NCBI GenBank assembly: GCA_015143295.1
Contig: CM026562.1
Location: forward strand, 3,162,001-3,226,000
Direction: 5' to 3'
Source of the DNA: Tetracentron sinense
Taxonomy: Eukaryota > Streptophyta > Magnoliopsida > Trochodendrales > Trochodendraceae
DNA: 64,000 nucleotides
Shown here: piece after piece, positions 51,001 through 55,500 of the stretch
Position numbering within the stretch: position 1 is the stretch's first letter
Layout: each line of letters begins with the position of its first letter
Notes under the pieces: generated by a model
Databases searched by the model: none
Seen by the model: the letters and a program-made list of their open reading frames with translations, nothing else
What the model was told of the DNA's origin: nothing
Made by a program: the position numbers and the translations under genes

Positions 51001-51889
51001 CATGGTTATAATGCTGAATTCTACGACGCCAATTATCAAGATTGTTCTGGCAAGAAGTCACAGCACAGATTCAAGTCAAAAGGAATGGAAAACATGCAAG
51101 TTGACAATGTTTCAGGCAATTATTTTCAAATGTGGATAGATCCATGATAGTCTTAATAGGCCAGAAATCAATAACGCACAATAAATCAACAACTTATACA
51201 TGGATCAACTGCATTCTTATTTGGAGTATGGATAGATTAGTGCATACAGAAAACATGAGAATGAGCAATGAGATAAAAACTTTTTGTAATTCAAATGGTA
51301 AGAGAACTCAACAACTAACGTTACAAAAAAGGAGAAGGAATTGACAATAAAAATTAAACATAAAAAGTAGCCCTAAATCATATATTACCCCATTTTTTTC
51401 ATTACGAAGCTGTTCTAGAGGCTGACAAAAGAAATCAGCATCAGCGCGCATTGGCCAACCTAGTCGGAAACAATCAGCTGACCTAGAAATTTATATGGAC
51501 AAATTATTTTAAATTTATAAACCAAATACAGAGAAATCCAGACTAAAGAAACAGGAGAATAATACCAAAAGTATTCATTTAAATCATCATAGTTCCTCCA
51601 TTGAGAATGCTTTGATTTTTGTCTTTTGCTCCTTTCAGCTTCCTGTGAAGCAACCACAATCATAATAAAGAGCAATCAAATGATAAAGAAATAAAAAAAG
51701 AAACATTAAAACAAACTTTTATCAACCTAAGAAAAGAAGCACATGCAACACCTTCGCGATCGTTTCATAAATTGGAGTAACAACTTTTCTTAAGAAAGCC
51801 TCTTCATCACCTCCATAGGCTGGTTTTACATTCTCACCCGTCATGGGACTGACTTTCCCAGCTAGCATACCATGCAGTTCAAACGCCAT
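14148..51889 (-). CDS. CALS3: Callose synthase (1,3-beta-glucan synthase), CALS3/GSL12-like, 24 internal exons; both gene ends outside window
   Basis: The product would use UDP-glucose to make 1,3-beta-glucan at the plasma membrane, cell plate or plasmodesmata. The 24 exons, listed separately below, join into 954 codons with no stop. All introns are GT-AG and all phases agree. Residues 1-105 match the end of the FKS1-type N-terminal domain ([25 protein letters not shown]). Residues about 125-405 hold six hydrophobic membrane segments. Residues about 407 onward are the cytosolic loop leading into the glucan synthase domain ([40 protein letters not shown]). The family is usually about 1950 residues, so roughly 350 N-terminal and 630 C-terminal residues are missing and must lie in flanking DNA if the gene is whole. 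The Arabidopsis CALS1-4 group is the best match from memory, with CALS3 closest by wording. The exact paralogue is not certain. Confidence 0.93.
14383..14572 (-). CDS. CALS3: Callose synthase visible exon 23 (residues 839-902)
   Basis: The exon completes an aspartate, then encodes [40 protein letters not shown] and [20 protein letters not shown] to MI plus two bases. It lies in the catalytic loop. The acceptor is at 14574-14573 and the donor (GTATGT) at 14382-14381. Confidence 0.95.
14684..14752 (-). CDS. CALS3: Callose synthase visible exon 22 (residues 816-839)
   Basis: The exon completes a valine, then encodes [18 protein letters not shown] and AKDE plus one base. The acceptor is at 14754-14753 and the donor (GTACTT) at 14683-14682. 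Confidence 0.95.
14872..14994 (-). CDS. CALS3: Callose synthase visible exon 21 (residues 775-816)
   Basis: The exon completes an aspartate, then encodes [40 protein letters not shown] and one base. [12 protein letters not shown](T/S)RTVRGM is the most conserved block of the family. One glutamate seems absent relative to the usual LEEELRLW. The acceptor is at 14996-14995 and the donor at 14871-14870. Confidence 0.95.
15102..15211 (-). CDS. CALS3: Callose synthase visible exon 20 (residues 738-775)
   Basis: The exon completes the serine, then encodes [36 protein letters not shown] and one base. VLTPYY(S/T)E(D/E)VL is a hallmark near the start of the glucan synthase domain. The acceptor is at 15213-15212 and the donor at 15101-15100. 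Confidence 0.95.
15212..17853. other. Part of the 6-kb callose synthase intron, no gene
   Basis: I see no coding sequence. GGGTCCGTTTGGCA at 16278-16291 resembles the left end of common plant MITEs, but I could not find a matching right end. Confidence 0.55.
17854..18848 (-). mobile_element. hAT-like non-autonomous element, 'GATACG' family copy 2
   Basis: The element is the same length (995 bp) as the copy at 2830 but reversed. It reads CATGGTTCAAAATATCGG at the left and CGATATTTTAAACCATG at the right. The flanks TTTTTATG (17846-17853) and TTTGTATG (18849-18856) match at 7 of 8 positions, a decayed target duplication. The core matches copy 1 throughout, including the AAAAGTCAACTTTC-type stretches. 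Confidence 0.88.
18849..19218. other. Intron stretch, nothing recognised
   Basis: This is AT-rich, T-rich sequence without motifs that I can name. Confidence 0.5.
19219..19998 (+). mobile_element. hAT-like non-autonomous element with 'TTTAAACG' subterminal motifs
   Basis: The left end CATAGTCACCAAG and the right end CTTTGTGACTATG form inverted repeats. The perfect 8-bp duplication CATGTATG lies at 19211-19218 and 19999-20006. Both subterminal regions are packed with variants of TTTAAACG and GTACGGG. The core has an (AT)n run at 19342-19364 and GAGA repeats near 19675. It is non-coding and 780 bp long. Confidence 0.87.
20007..21227. other. End of the 6-kb callose synthase intron
   Basis: There is no coding or repeat structure that I recognise up to the donor of visible exon 19. 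Confidence 0.55.
21228..21379 (-). CDS. CALS3: Callose synthase visible exon 19 (residues 688-738)
   Basis: The exon encodes [20 protein letters not shown], then [18 protein letters not shown] and ends KVRNMLSF plus two bases of a serine. No long open stretch starts here, so it is easy to miss. The acceptor is at 21381-21380 and the donor at 21227-21226. The following intron is 6 kb. Confidence 0.95.
21466..21607 (-). CDS. CALS3: Callose synthase visible exon 18 (residues 640-687)
   Basis: The exon completes the serine, then encodes [20 protein letters not shown] and on to [12 protein letters not shown]. The serine- and glycine-rich start is the variable part of the loop. TEAWKEK is conserved. 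The acceptor is at 21609-21608 and the donor at 21465-21464. Confidence 0.94.
21683..21780 (-). CDS. CALS3: Callose synthase visible exon 17 (residues 608-640)
   Basis: The exon encodes [32 protein letters not shown] and two bases of a serine. The (E/V)VTRDIMED block is typical of the family. The acceptor is at 21782-21781 and the donor (GTAGAG) at 21682-21681. Confidence 0.94.
22381..22504 (-). CDS. CALS3: Callose synthase visible exon 16 (residues 566-607)
   Basis: One base completes a glutamate, then [20 protein letters not shown] and [18 protein letters not shown] follow. The acceptor is at 22506-22505 and the donor at 22380-22379. Confidence 0.95.
22675..22835 (-). CDS. CALS3: Callose synthase visible exon 15 (residues 513-566)
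   Basis: The exon begins [20 protein letters not shown] and ends [10 protein letters not shown] plus two bases. It includes the AVRECYASF motif. The acceptor is at 22837-22836 and the donor at 22674-22673. Confidence 0.95.
22926..23010 (-). CDS. CALS3: Callose synthase visible exon 14 (residues 484-512)
   Basis: The exon completes the arginine, then encodes [20 protein letters not shown] and PPFLLASK. The acceptor is at 23012-23011. The donor (GTTGTG) is at 22925-22924. Confidence 0.95.
23180..23274 (-). CDS. CALS3: Callose synthase visible exon 13 (residues 453-484)
   Basis: The exon encodes [20 protein letters not shown] and on to REEDLISN plus two bases of an arginine. [19 protein letters not shown] is a conserved cytosolic-loop block. 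The acceptor is at 23276-23275 and the donor at 23179-23178. Confidence 0.95.
23415..23552 (-). CDS. CALS3: Callose synthase visible exon 12 (residues 407-452)
   Basis: The exon starts [20 protein letters not shown] and ends TFSRKFAE, 46 codons in phase 0. It begins the large cytosolic loop. The acceptor is at 23554-23553 and the donor at 23414-23413. Confidence 0.95.
23553..24221. other. Intron stretch, nothing recognised
   Basis: This is the intron start between visible exons 12 and 11, with no motif that I can name. Confidence 0.5.
24222..25782. mobile_element. LTR-like block (possible solo LTR)
   Basis: The block is GC-richer than its surroundings. It has a TATA-like CATATAAAAAG at about 25415, an AATAAAAG polyadenylation-like signal at about 25659 and a TTCCCTACACA end near 25782. 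It contains the tandem repeats at 24650-25030. The start TGTTTGAACC near 24222 is a guess, and no clear target duplication was seen. There is no protein similarity. Confidence 0.4.
24650..25030. repeat. Imperfect ~67-bp tandem repeats with GACACGTG boxes
   Basis: GACACGTG appears at 24729, 24796 and 24863, followed by a GACACTGACC variant at 24934. The spacings are 67, 67 and 71 bases. Each unit also carries ACTAGTTGTG, CGGACA and CAGTCCATA(A/T)TGGAC. About five units in all, the outer ones decayed. The CACGTG core matches a plant G-box. Confidence 0.8.
25783..26740. other. Intron stretch without a gene
   Basis: There is no exon and no clear element. Short open frames here have no family features. 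Confidence 0.45.
26741..27350 (-). mobile_element. LINE reverse-transcriptase scrap
   Basis: On the minus strand about 26905-27090 reads [20 protein letters not shown] then [11 protein letters not shown]. This matches the LINE reverse-transcriptase block GFMPGRST...AIFLLRQL.EK...H.VFIDLEKAYD. The copy is old and disrupted. It lies in the same orientation as the host gene, in the intron between visible exons 12 and 11. Confidence 0.7.
27453..27539 (-). CDS. CALS3: Callose synthase visible exon 11 (residues 378-406)
   Basis: The exon encodes [19 protein letters not shown] then [10 protein letters not shown], 29 codons in phase 0. [10 protein letters not shown] is a family signature at the end of the N-terminal membrane bundle. 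The acceptor is at 27541-27540 and the donor at 27452-27451. The following intron is 3.9 kb. Confidence 0.95.
27631..27680 (-). CDS. CALS3: Callose synthase visible exon 10 (residues 361-377)
   Basis: The exon completes an alanine, then encodes [16 protein letters not shown], the start of the sixth membrane segment. It is 50 bases long, the smallest visible exon. The acceptor is at 27682-27681 and the donor at 27630-27629. Confidence 0.94.
27756..27837 (-). CDS. CALS3: Callose synthase visible exon 9 (residues 334-361)
   Basis: The exon encodes [16 protein letters not shown] through [10 protein letters not shown] plus one base. This is the conserved extracytoplasmic loop IKPLVGPTK...WHEFFP. 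The acceptor is at 27839-27838 and the donor at 27755-27754. Confidence 0.95.
28384..28444 (-). CDS. CALS3: Callose synthase visible exon 8 (residues 313-333)
   Basis: The exon completes the lysine, then encodes [20 protein letters not shown], a membrane segment. The acceptor is at 28446-28445. The donor (GTGATG) is at 28383-28382. Confidence 0.95.
28542..28594 (-). CDS. CALS3: Callose synthase visible exon 7 (residues 296-313)
   Basis: This short exon encodes [17 protein letters not shown] plus two bases of a lysine. [12 protein letters not shown] is nearly invariant in plant callose synthases. The acceptor is at 28596-28595 and the donor at 28541-28540. Confidence 0.95.
28767..29101 (-). 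CDS. CALS3: Callose synthase visible exon 6 (residues 184-295), largest exon
   Basis: The exon starts with two bases completing an alanine, then [12 protein letters not shown], and ends VVMMWWSQ. It carries membrane segments 2 to 4, including the [12 protein letters not shown] and [19 protein letters not shown] stretches and the QTIKNWFG motif. The acceptor (CTGCAG) is at 29103-29102 and the donor at 28766-28765. It is spliced to visible exon 5 across 19.8 kb. Confidence 0.95.
29102..30330. other. Start region of the 19.8-kb intron (low-coordinate side)
   Basis: I see no exon and no element, apart from an (AT)n run at 29671-29697. Confidence 0.5.
30340..30970 (-). mobile_element. LINE fragment, endonuclease tail to pre-RT linker
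   Basis: On the minus strand the region reads [20 protein letters not shown], then [18 protein letters not shown], and further on [13 protein letters not shown] and [18 protein letters not shown]. These match the end of the LINE apurinic endonuclease and the GDRNTKFFH linker. The fragment is disrupted and carries an 18-C run followed by 12 A (30665-30694). Confidence 0.65.
30665..30694 (+). repeat. Homopolymer tract C18 A12
   Basis: Eighteen C residues (30665-30682) are followed by twelve A residues inside a LINE fragment. See the matching C18 at 37903. Confidence 0.9.
30971..31615. other. Intron stretch, nothing recognised
   Basis: This is AT-rich sequence with no supported feature. Confidence 0.45.
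31620..31745. repeat. Imperfect ~62-bp tandem duplication
   Basis: GAGATTCTTTGAG at 31624 and GAGATTCTCCGAG at 31686 begin two similar units. Each also holds AATACTTCT and AAAATAATGCAA or AAAATAATACAA. Confidence 0.65.
31758..32018. repeat. 131-bp tandem duplication
   Basis: Units start at 31758 and 31889. Both contain AAACTATTATAAA, CAGTCTCATGCCACCCC, AAAAAGAAGTTCATAAC and CTAGGGTATTTTAGTAATTT, with only a few differences. The GTGACCCTAATTTCACC stretch resembles the start of some gypsy LTRs, so this may lie within an LTR. Confidence 0.85.
32608..33275 (-). repeat. LTR (downstream copy) of the non-autonomous LTR element
   Basis: The + strand copy starts TGTTGGGGGAAATAATAG and ends TTTTTTACA. 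It has a TATTTATAG box near 33070. Confidence 0.88.
33450..33605. repeat. ~60-bp tandem repeats inside the LTR element
   Basis: CGTCTCTACACCATCTGCG, CGTCTCTACACCATCTACG and CCTCTACACCATATGCG recur at about 60-base spacing. Each is followed by AAAGAGACC. Confidence 0.75.
34269..34956 (-). repeat. LTR (upstream copy) of the non-autonomous LTR element
   Basis: The + strand copy starts TGTTGAGGGAAATAACAG and ends TTTTCTACA. It borders the GTTAT target duplication. Confidence 0.88.
34957..35420. repeat. Tandem repeats, 174-bp period with shorter sub-units
   Basis: GTTATGTTCTG starts units at 34957 and 35131. Both are followed by AATATGAGTTTTAGAGAGGG and GGTGAATTCC. Shorter units built on CCAATCGAAC...GGGAAACTAATCAACTGGAT and ACTACTG follow to about 35410. 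Confidence 0.75.
35421..36838. other. Intron stretch with a possible decayed hAT-like end
   Basis: CAAGGTTATGAAAATCGAC at 35541, with many CGATAT motifs to about 35690, resembles a hAT-like left end. I found no convincing right end. The rest shows nothing that I recognise, apart from the target copy at 36821-36838. Confidence 0.35.
36839..37975 (-). mobile_element. LINE (plant L1 type), 5'-truncated, with 18-bp target duplication
   Basis: On the + strand the element opens with poly(T) and ATCGGTAAAAG, the complement of the ACCGAT plus poly(A) LINE tail. The minus frames carry zf-RVT features ([33 protein letters not shown]) and, upstream, LGKWLW-like and [16 protein letters not shown]. The flanks CCCATCACCATTGCTGTT (36821-36838) and CCCATCACCATTGTTGTT (37976-37993) differ at one base. 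A run of 18 C (37903-37920) sits where family copies encode Gly-Gly-Leu-Gly. The copy is dead and 1.1 kb long. Confidence 0.9.
37903..37920 (+). repeat. Homopolymer C18 in LINE copy
   Basis: Eighteen C residues in a row. On the coding strand of the LINE this is a G run at the conserved Gly-Gly position. Confidence 0.9.
37994..38899. other. Intron stretch, C-rich then AT-rich, no gene
   Basis: The stretch 37994-38450 is rich in CCCTA/CCCAG and proline-like codons but has no credible product. The rest is AT-rich. Confidence 0.5.
38900..40211 (+). mobile_element. hAT-like non-autonomous element with 'ACTCG' subterminal motifs
   Basis: The left end reads CAGTGTTTTAAAACCC. The right end read inward is AATGGTATTAAAACTCG. 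The flanks share TAATTAAAG (38891-38899 and 40212-40220). Both subterminal regions, about 38915-39005 and 39985-40200, are crowded with CTCGACTCG, CGAGTAG and GGCCGAG variants. The core is AT-rich with GAGA tracts and no transposase. Confidence 0.8.
40429..41337 (+). mobile_element. hAT-like non-autonomous element with 'GAGGC' subterminal motifs
   Basis: The left end is CAATGTTTTAAAATGCG. The right end read inward is CAAGTGTTTTAAAATGC. TTGAAT flanks both sides (40422-40427 and about 41339-41344), a decayed target duplication. Both subterminal zones are rich in GTGAGGCG, GCCTCA and GGCGTAAGCCTCA motifs. There are (AT)n runs near 40635-40676. The exact right boundary is uncertain by a few bases. 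Confidence 0.75.
41471..42111 (+). mobile_element. hAT-like non-autonomous element with 'CCTAGG' ends and a GATACG-family core
   Basis: The left end TAGTGTAGTCAAGG and the right end read inward, CATTGCAGTCAAGG, match at 11 of 14 positions. The flanks TCCTCCAT (41463-41470) and TCCTCCAC (42112-42119) form a near-perfect 8-bp duplication. Subterminal motifs are CACCTAGG and GCCTAGGC. The core (about 41585-41910) is clearly homologous to the core of the 995-bp elements, for example AAAAAGTCAACCTTCCAGTT and TTTCATCTACAGGGTCAAAA. A (GT)n run lies at 42018-42052. Confidence 0.82.
42018..42052 (+). repeat. (GT)n microsatellite
   Basis: This is an uninterrupted GT repeat of about 17 units inside the hAT-like element. 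Confidence 0.9.
42651..42980. other. Intron stretch before copia B
   Basis: There is no recognised feature. TTATAT at 42975-42980 may be the target copy for copia B. Confidence 0.45.
42981..43203 (+). repeat. Copia B left LTR
   Basis: The repeat begins TGTTGAATATT, has a TATAAGACAA box and a CT-rich leader, and ends AGTAAACCA before the primer site. Confidence 0.85.
48383..48593 (+). repeat. Copia B right LTR
   Basis: The repeat matches the left LTR from TGTTGAATATTGTATGG to CATCTCAGTAAACC. Confidence 0.85.
48597..48906. other. Intron end next to visible exon 5
   Basis: This is AT-rich intron sequence with no recognised feature up to the donor side of the exon at 48907. Confidence 0.5.
48907..49024 (-). 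CDS. CALS3: Callose synthase visible exon 5 (residues 145-184)
   Basis: The exon runs from [11 protein letters not shown] to [10 protein letters not shown] plus one base of the next codon. The acceptor is at 49026-49025 and the donor at 48906-48905. It completes membrane segment 1 and begins segment 2. The donor opens the 19.8-kb intron that houses most of the mobile elements in the window. Confidence 0.94.
49118..49240 (-). CDS. CALS3: Callose synthase visible exon 4 (residues 104-144)
   Basis: The exon starts [20 protein letters not shown] and ends WSFFILCLQ, 41 codons in phase 0. The acceptor is at 49242-49241 and the donor at 49117-49116. It contains the RDRWMGK(I/V)[10 protein letters not shown] motif and starts the first membrane segment. 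Confidence 0.94.
49713..49995 (+). mobile_element. Partial hAT-like element, 'GATACG' family copy 4 (left end only)
   Basis: CATGGTTTAAAATATC is followed by CGATAC/GGTATC motifs. This matches the left end of the 995-bp family. The core and right end seen in the full copies are absent, and no right-hand target copy was found. The last motif, TCGATCGATACGGTCG, is at about 49957-49972. Confidence 0.65.
50420..50467 (-). mobile_element. Ultra-short LINE tail insertion
   Basis: On the + strand TTTTTTTATCGGTAAAAAG is the complement of the LINE 3' tail seen at 1858-1878 and 36839. Flanking AGAACAAGAAAATA (50406) and AGAACAAGTGAAACAATA (50468) look like a decayed target duplication. Only about 48 bases were inserted, and an (AT)n expansion has since filled part of them. 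Confidence 0.55.
51389..51482 (-). CDS. CALS3: Callose synthase visible exon 3 (residues 72-103)
   Basis: One base completes the tryptophan codon, followed by [18 protein letters not shown] and the sequence to EKNG. The acceptor is at 51484-51483 and the donor at 51388-51387. This is still the FKS1-type domain. Confidence 0.94.
51566..51642 (-). CDS. CALS3: Callose synthase visible exon 2 (residues 47-72)
   Basis: The exon runs from [18 protein letters not shown] to EYFW, with the last codon split after two bases. The acceptor is at 51644-51643 and the donor at 51565-51564. It carries the hallmark [12 protein letters not shown] motif of plant callose synthases. Confidence 0.94.
51752..51889 (-). 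CDS. CALS3: Callose synthase visible exon 1 (residues 1-46)
   Basis: This exon begins [20 protein letters not shown] after an AG acceptor at 51891-51890. It ends at PIYETIAK before a GT donor at 51751-51750. It is phase 0 at both ends. This is the FKS1-type domain segment just before the conserved [11 protein letters not shown] region. Its leading ATG is an internal methionine of the family, not the gene start. No preceding exon is visible up to the window edge. Confidence 0.93.
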
Positions 51890-52013
51890 CTAAAAAATAC
51901 AAGGTAAAGAAGCAACTGAAAATAATTGAGGTACAAAGAACATAAATGGAAACTACAAGGAACTTGAAAGATTAGAATGAATTTGGTAAAGTACTACTAA
52001 AGATGAGCATCAG

Positions 52014-52061
<48 letters not shown>

Positions 52062-52375
52062 TATCACGAATGATACCATATAAATGCATCAAATTACTAG
52101 GAAAAAAATGAAATAACCACCTAAGGCAAAAAAGGTGGTACTGAAACGTCACAGAGAATGATGACAGTCAATTTTATCAGTGCAAAAATTTGTTATTTCA
52201 TCACATTCATGAACAAGTCTTGACCCTAGGAACGACTAAGAATAAGTAGCAATCATTTTTCTTTACACTTTTCTAGATAAAAATTACTAGCCTCCCTACA
52301 TATCAGCATGCAGTAATCGGCAATGACAAATATTGATCAAAACAAGTAAAAGTAGAATGAATGTAACCCACCTGA
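51890..52375. other. Upstream intron stretch with an (AT)n run
   Basis: The stretch contains (TA)n at about 52016-52059. There is no match to the preceding callose synthase exon (family sequence LLIWGEAANLRFMPECLCYI). Confidence 0.55.
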
Positions 52376-52560
52376 TGCAGGGACTTAACCAATACCCCAC
52401 AAAAGCCGCGACTGATGGGAGCGTGAGATTAAATCCCTTTATCTCATAGCCCAGGTAACCCGGTCGAGACCTCCAAGTGGGGCCTACCCCGTGGGCCACC
52501 CCTTAGTGGGCCCCACCCTGTAGGCCACCCCACCACAGTGTGGAGATGCTCCTTCATCAC
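52376..52560. repeat. GC-rich block with repeated GTGGGCCACCCC-type motifs
   Basis: GTGGGCCACCCC (52491-52502), GTGGGCCCCACCC (52507-52519) and TAGGCCACCCCACCAC follow one another. The preceding part, to 52376, is moderately GC-rich with CCCGGTCGAGACC. It could be a SINE or LTR piece, but I see no A/B box pair or terminal structure that I trust. Confidence 0.4.
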
Positions 52561-52599
52561 CACCCCTCACTGCTCAAAGAAAGCGCATCATTGTCTATT

Positions 52600-55500
52600 T
52601 GTTTTCTTGGTAATCAACGATTATATTAGCATAAAGCAGAAAAGCAAAGTGGACAACATAAAGAGATTGCAAGATAGTATACTCGGGATTGGGCAAAGAG
52701 GGGAACAAGAGAAACAGAAAAAAGAAAAGCAAACAAAGAGCTCCCAAGATAAGAAGTTGTGAAAGGAGAGACCCATTCCACTCCTATTCAGGAAAGGAAA
52801 AATCCTCGGATCTCAAGTGCAATAAGAAAATGATAGATGATTCACCATCTCTTCCACATGAAGGCACAAGAAGCATCGATTAGCCATCCTCCATCTTCTA
52901 CTTTTCAAATGCTCACAAATGAGAATCTTATTAAAAGTCACATTCCATAGGAAGAAAGATAACTTAGAAGGAATTCTTGGATTCCATACCAATCTATGAG
53001 GAAAGAAAACGAGAGGAACTGATACCAAGGATTGTAGCAGTGATCTAACTGAGAACTGCCCATTGTTGCCTCTAGACCAAACTCTAACGTCATTGTCATG
53101 AGGACACAGAGAGGGAAGAAACTAGGCATTCTAGCAGCCCATCTAACTCCTCTAATTCACAATCCTTCAAATCTCGTCTCAACTTCTCACACCACCCAGG
53201 CAGCACCTACCTCAAAATAGTCTCTAACCAACGCATCCATATATCCTCAGCTAAAAGGAAAATGTGGCCAAACACATCATGTAGTTTTACCGAGCCACAC
53301 CACACATCCTTTCAAAATCTAGCTTCTACCCACCTTAAAGCTGGCCTGAACTCCACTAAGCTAGCAACATCCATAATCTCCTTCCATAACCCCACACTGT
53401 GGGGTACCTTAACCATCCGCAGGGACCAACACGGGACTCCTCATATTTGGCTACTATAACCAAACGCCAAAGACTCTCTCTCTCCTCACCAAATCTCCAA
53501 ATCTAATTTCCTAGAAGAGCTTTGTTAACTTGAACTAAAGGATTGAGGTTCACACCCCCTCCTATCTTAGGATGGCATATATGATCCCAAGCCACCAAAT
53601 GGTACTTGAATCAATCACCTTTCTCTTTCAAAAGAAACTCCCTCTGCAATTTCTCAAGATAAACTGCAATTGAATGAGGAATGATCAGAGAGGACATGAA
53701 GTAGGTAGGAAGATTGTTGAGGGTATTTTTGATGAGGGTCAACTTCCCTCCCTTAGATAGAAAAGATGATTTTTACCCTAAGAGACAATTGGTAAATCTC
53801 TCCAGCACCGAGGACTAAACCAGTTTAGCTTTAAAACCGGCCCTGAGAGGCATACCAAGGTATACTGACGGAAATGATACCACTCTGCAACCTAGATAGG
53901 ATGCCAACTAGTCTATGCCTGGGACCTCACCCACTCCCAAAATCTCAGATTTTGTCAGATTGACTCTTAAGGAACCAAATTGTTTATGCTCTTCCCTGGG
54001 TTCTTCCCTCAGGCCTAAGTGTTTGAAGGCCGAAATTTCTTCAACGGGTGTTTACAGTTGTCAAATCCATACAAACGATTTGATCCTAGCCTTCCAACAC
54101 TAATGGCCATAGGGAAGAACACAGACGATTTGTTTCCAACTCTTAATCCTGAAATAGCTTCGAAGCATCTAAATAAATACTTAAGATTGAACAATTTCGA
54201 CACGATGCATCATAGAAAATCAAGGTATCATCTGCAAATTAAAGATGTGAAATGCTCAAATTGGCCTTTCCTATTGAGAAACCCTTGAACACCGGACCAT
54301 TGGCTTTAGATAACCTTCAACTCAATGCTTCCGAGATTAGGATTAAAAGAAATGAAGAAATGGGATCCCCCTATCTCAACCCCCTAGAGCTCTGAAAGAA
54401 GCCTGTCTCCCATTGATCAGGATGGAAAATGACACTGAGGAGATGCACATCTTCTTCCATTGACATCACTTTACTTTGAAACATGTAGTCCGAGAACTCC
54501 CAGTTGACATGATCATAAGCTTTCTCCGTATCGATCTTAGAAACTATTCTTGGAGTTTCCAATTTGAGCCTCTCATCAATGCATTCATTGGTTATCAGAA
54601 TCTTGTCTATGATCTGCTTGCCTCCCACAAATGCTCCTTATTGGGGAGAGATGATCGAATCCATCACAACCTTAAGACGAGTTGTCAACACCTTGGAGGA
54701 AAAATCTTGTACACACTACGGACCAGATTAATATGACAAAAGTCCTTCAGATCTACGGCTCCCACTTTTTTCGGGATCAATGCTAGAAAGGTGCTACTGA
54801 TCATTCTATCGAAAAGACCCAAATCAAAAAAACTCCTTCATTACTACAAGGAAGTCACTCCCGACTATCTCCCAACATGCTCTATAATATTCAATGGTGA
54901 AACCATCAAGGTCAGGGGCCTTATCTCCTGCCAACCCTCGGATAGCTCTCAACACTTCCTCTGCCTCAAAGGACACTCCAAAGTCTCTCTCTACCCCAAA
55001 AATTGACTTGCAAACGAAAGCTCATCCAATTTGGGATGTCAGAGCTCCCTTTCCTGATACAAGTCCTTATAGAAGGAAACTACACTACTCTCAATTTCGG
55101 GTTTCCCCTCCTTCCACTACCATCCACCCTTAATGTGGAAATAAAATTGTTTTTCCTATGGGCGTTGGCCATACGATGAAAAAATCTGGTATTCATGTCA
55201 CCTTCTTTTAGCCAACGAACTCAGGCTTTTTGCTACCAACCTATCTCTTCCAATCTCAGCACATGCACATATTCCAACAATTTTTAATTCCTCGTCTCAA
55301 ATCTCTTCACTAGTCAGGGTCCTTAATTCCTCGATGACAACAAGATCACCTATTTCGCTGAGGAGGGCAACCAACCTGACCTAAACATTTCCAAACACCT
55401 CCCTATTCCACACCTTAAGCATGACTTTAATATTTTTCAACTTTAACCTAAATCTTGTACAAGGAGGAGACCCCCAAAACTAGTTGGAATTCCACGCTTC

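Larger units (their letters stand above)
49241..51388. other. 2.1-kb intron between visible exons 3 and 4
   Basis: The intron contains the hAT-like end at 49713 and a very short LINE tail at 50420. Otherwise it is AT-rich with an (AT)n run at 50444-50466. It holds no exon. Confidence 0.6.

Noticed and set aside
52296-52499. Minus-strand open frame that might be the missing upstream exon of callose synthase
   Set aside because: It lacks the expected LLIWGEAANLRFMPE and CLCYIYHH residues and lies in the GC-rich block.
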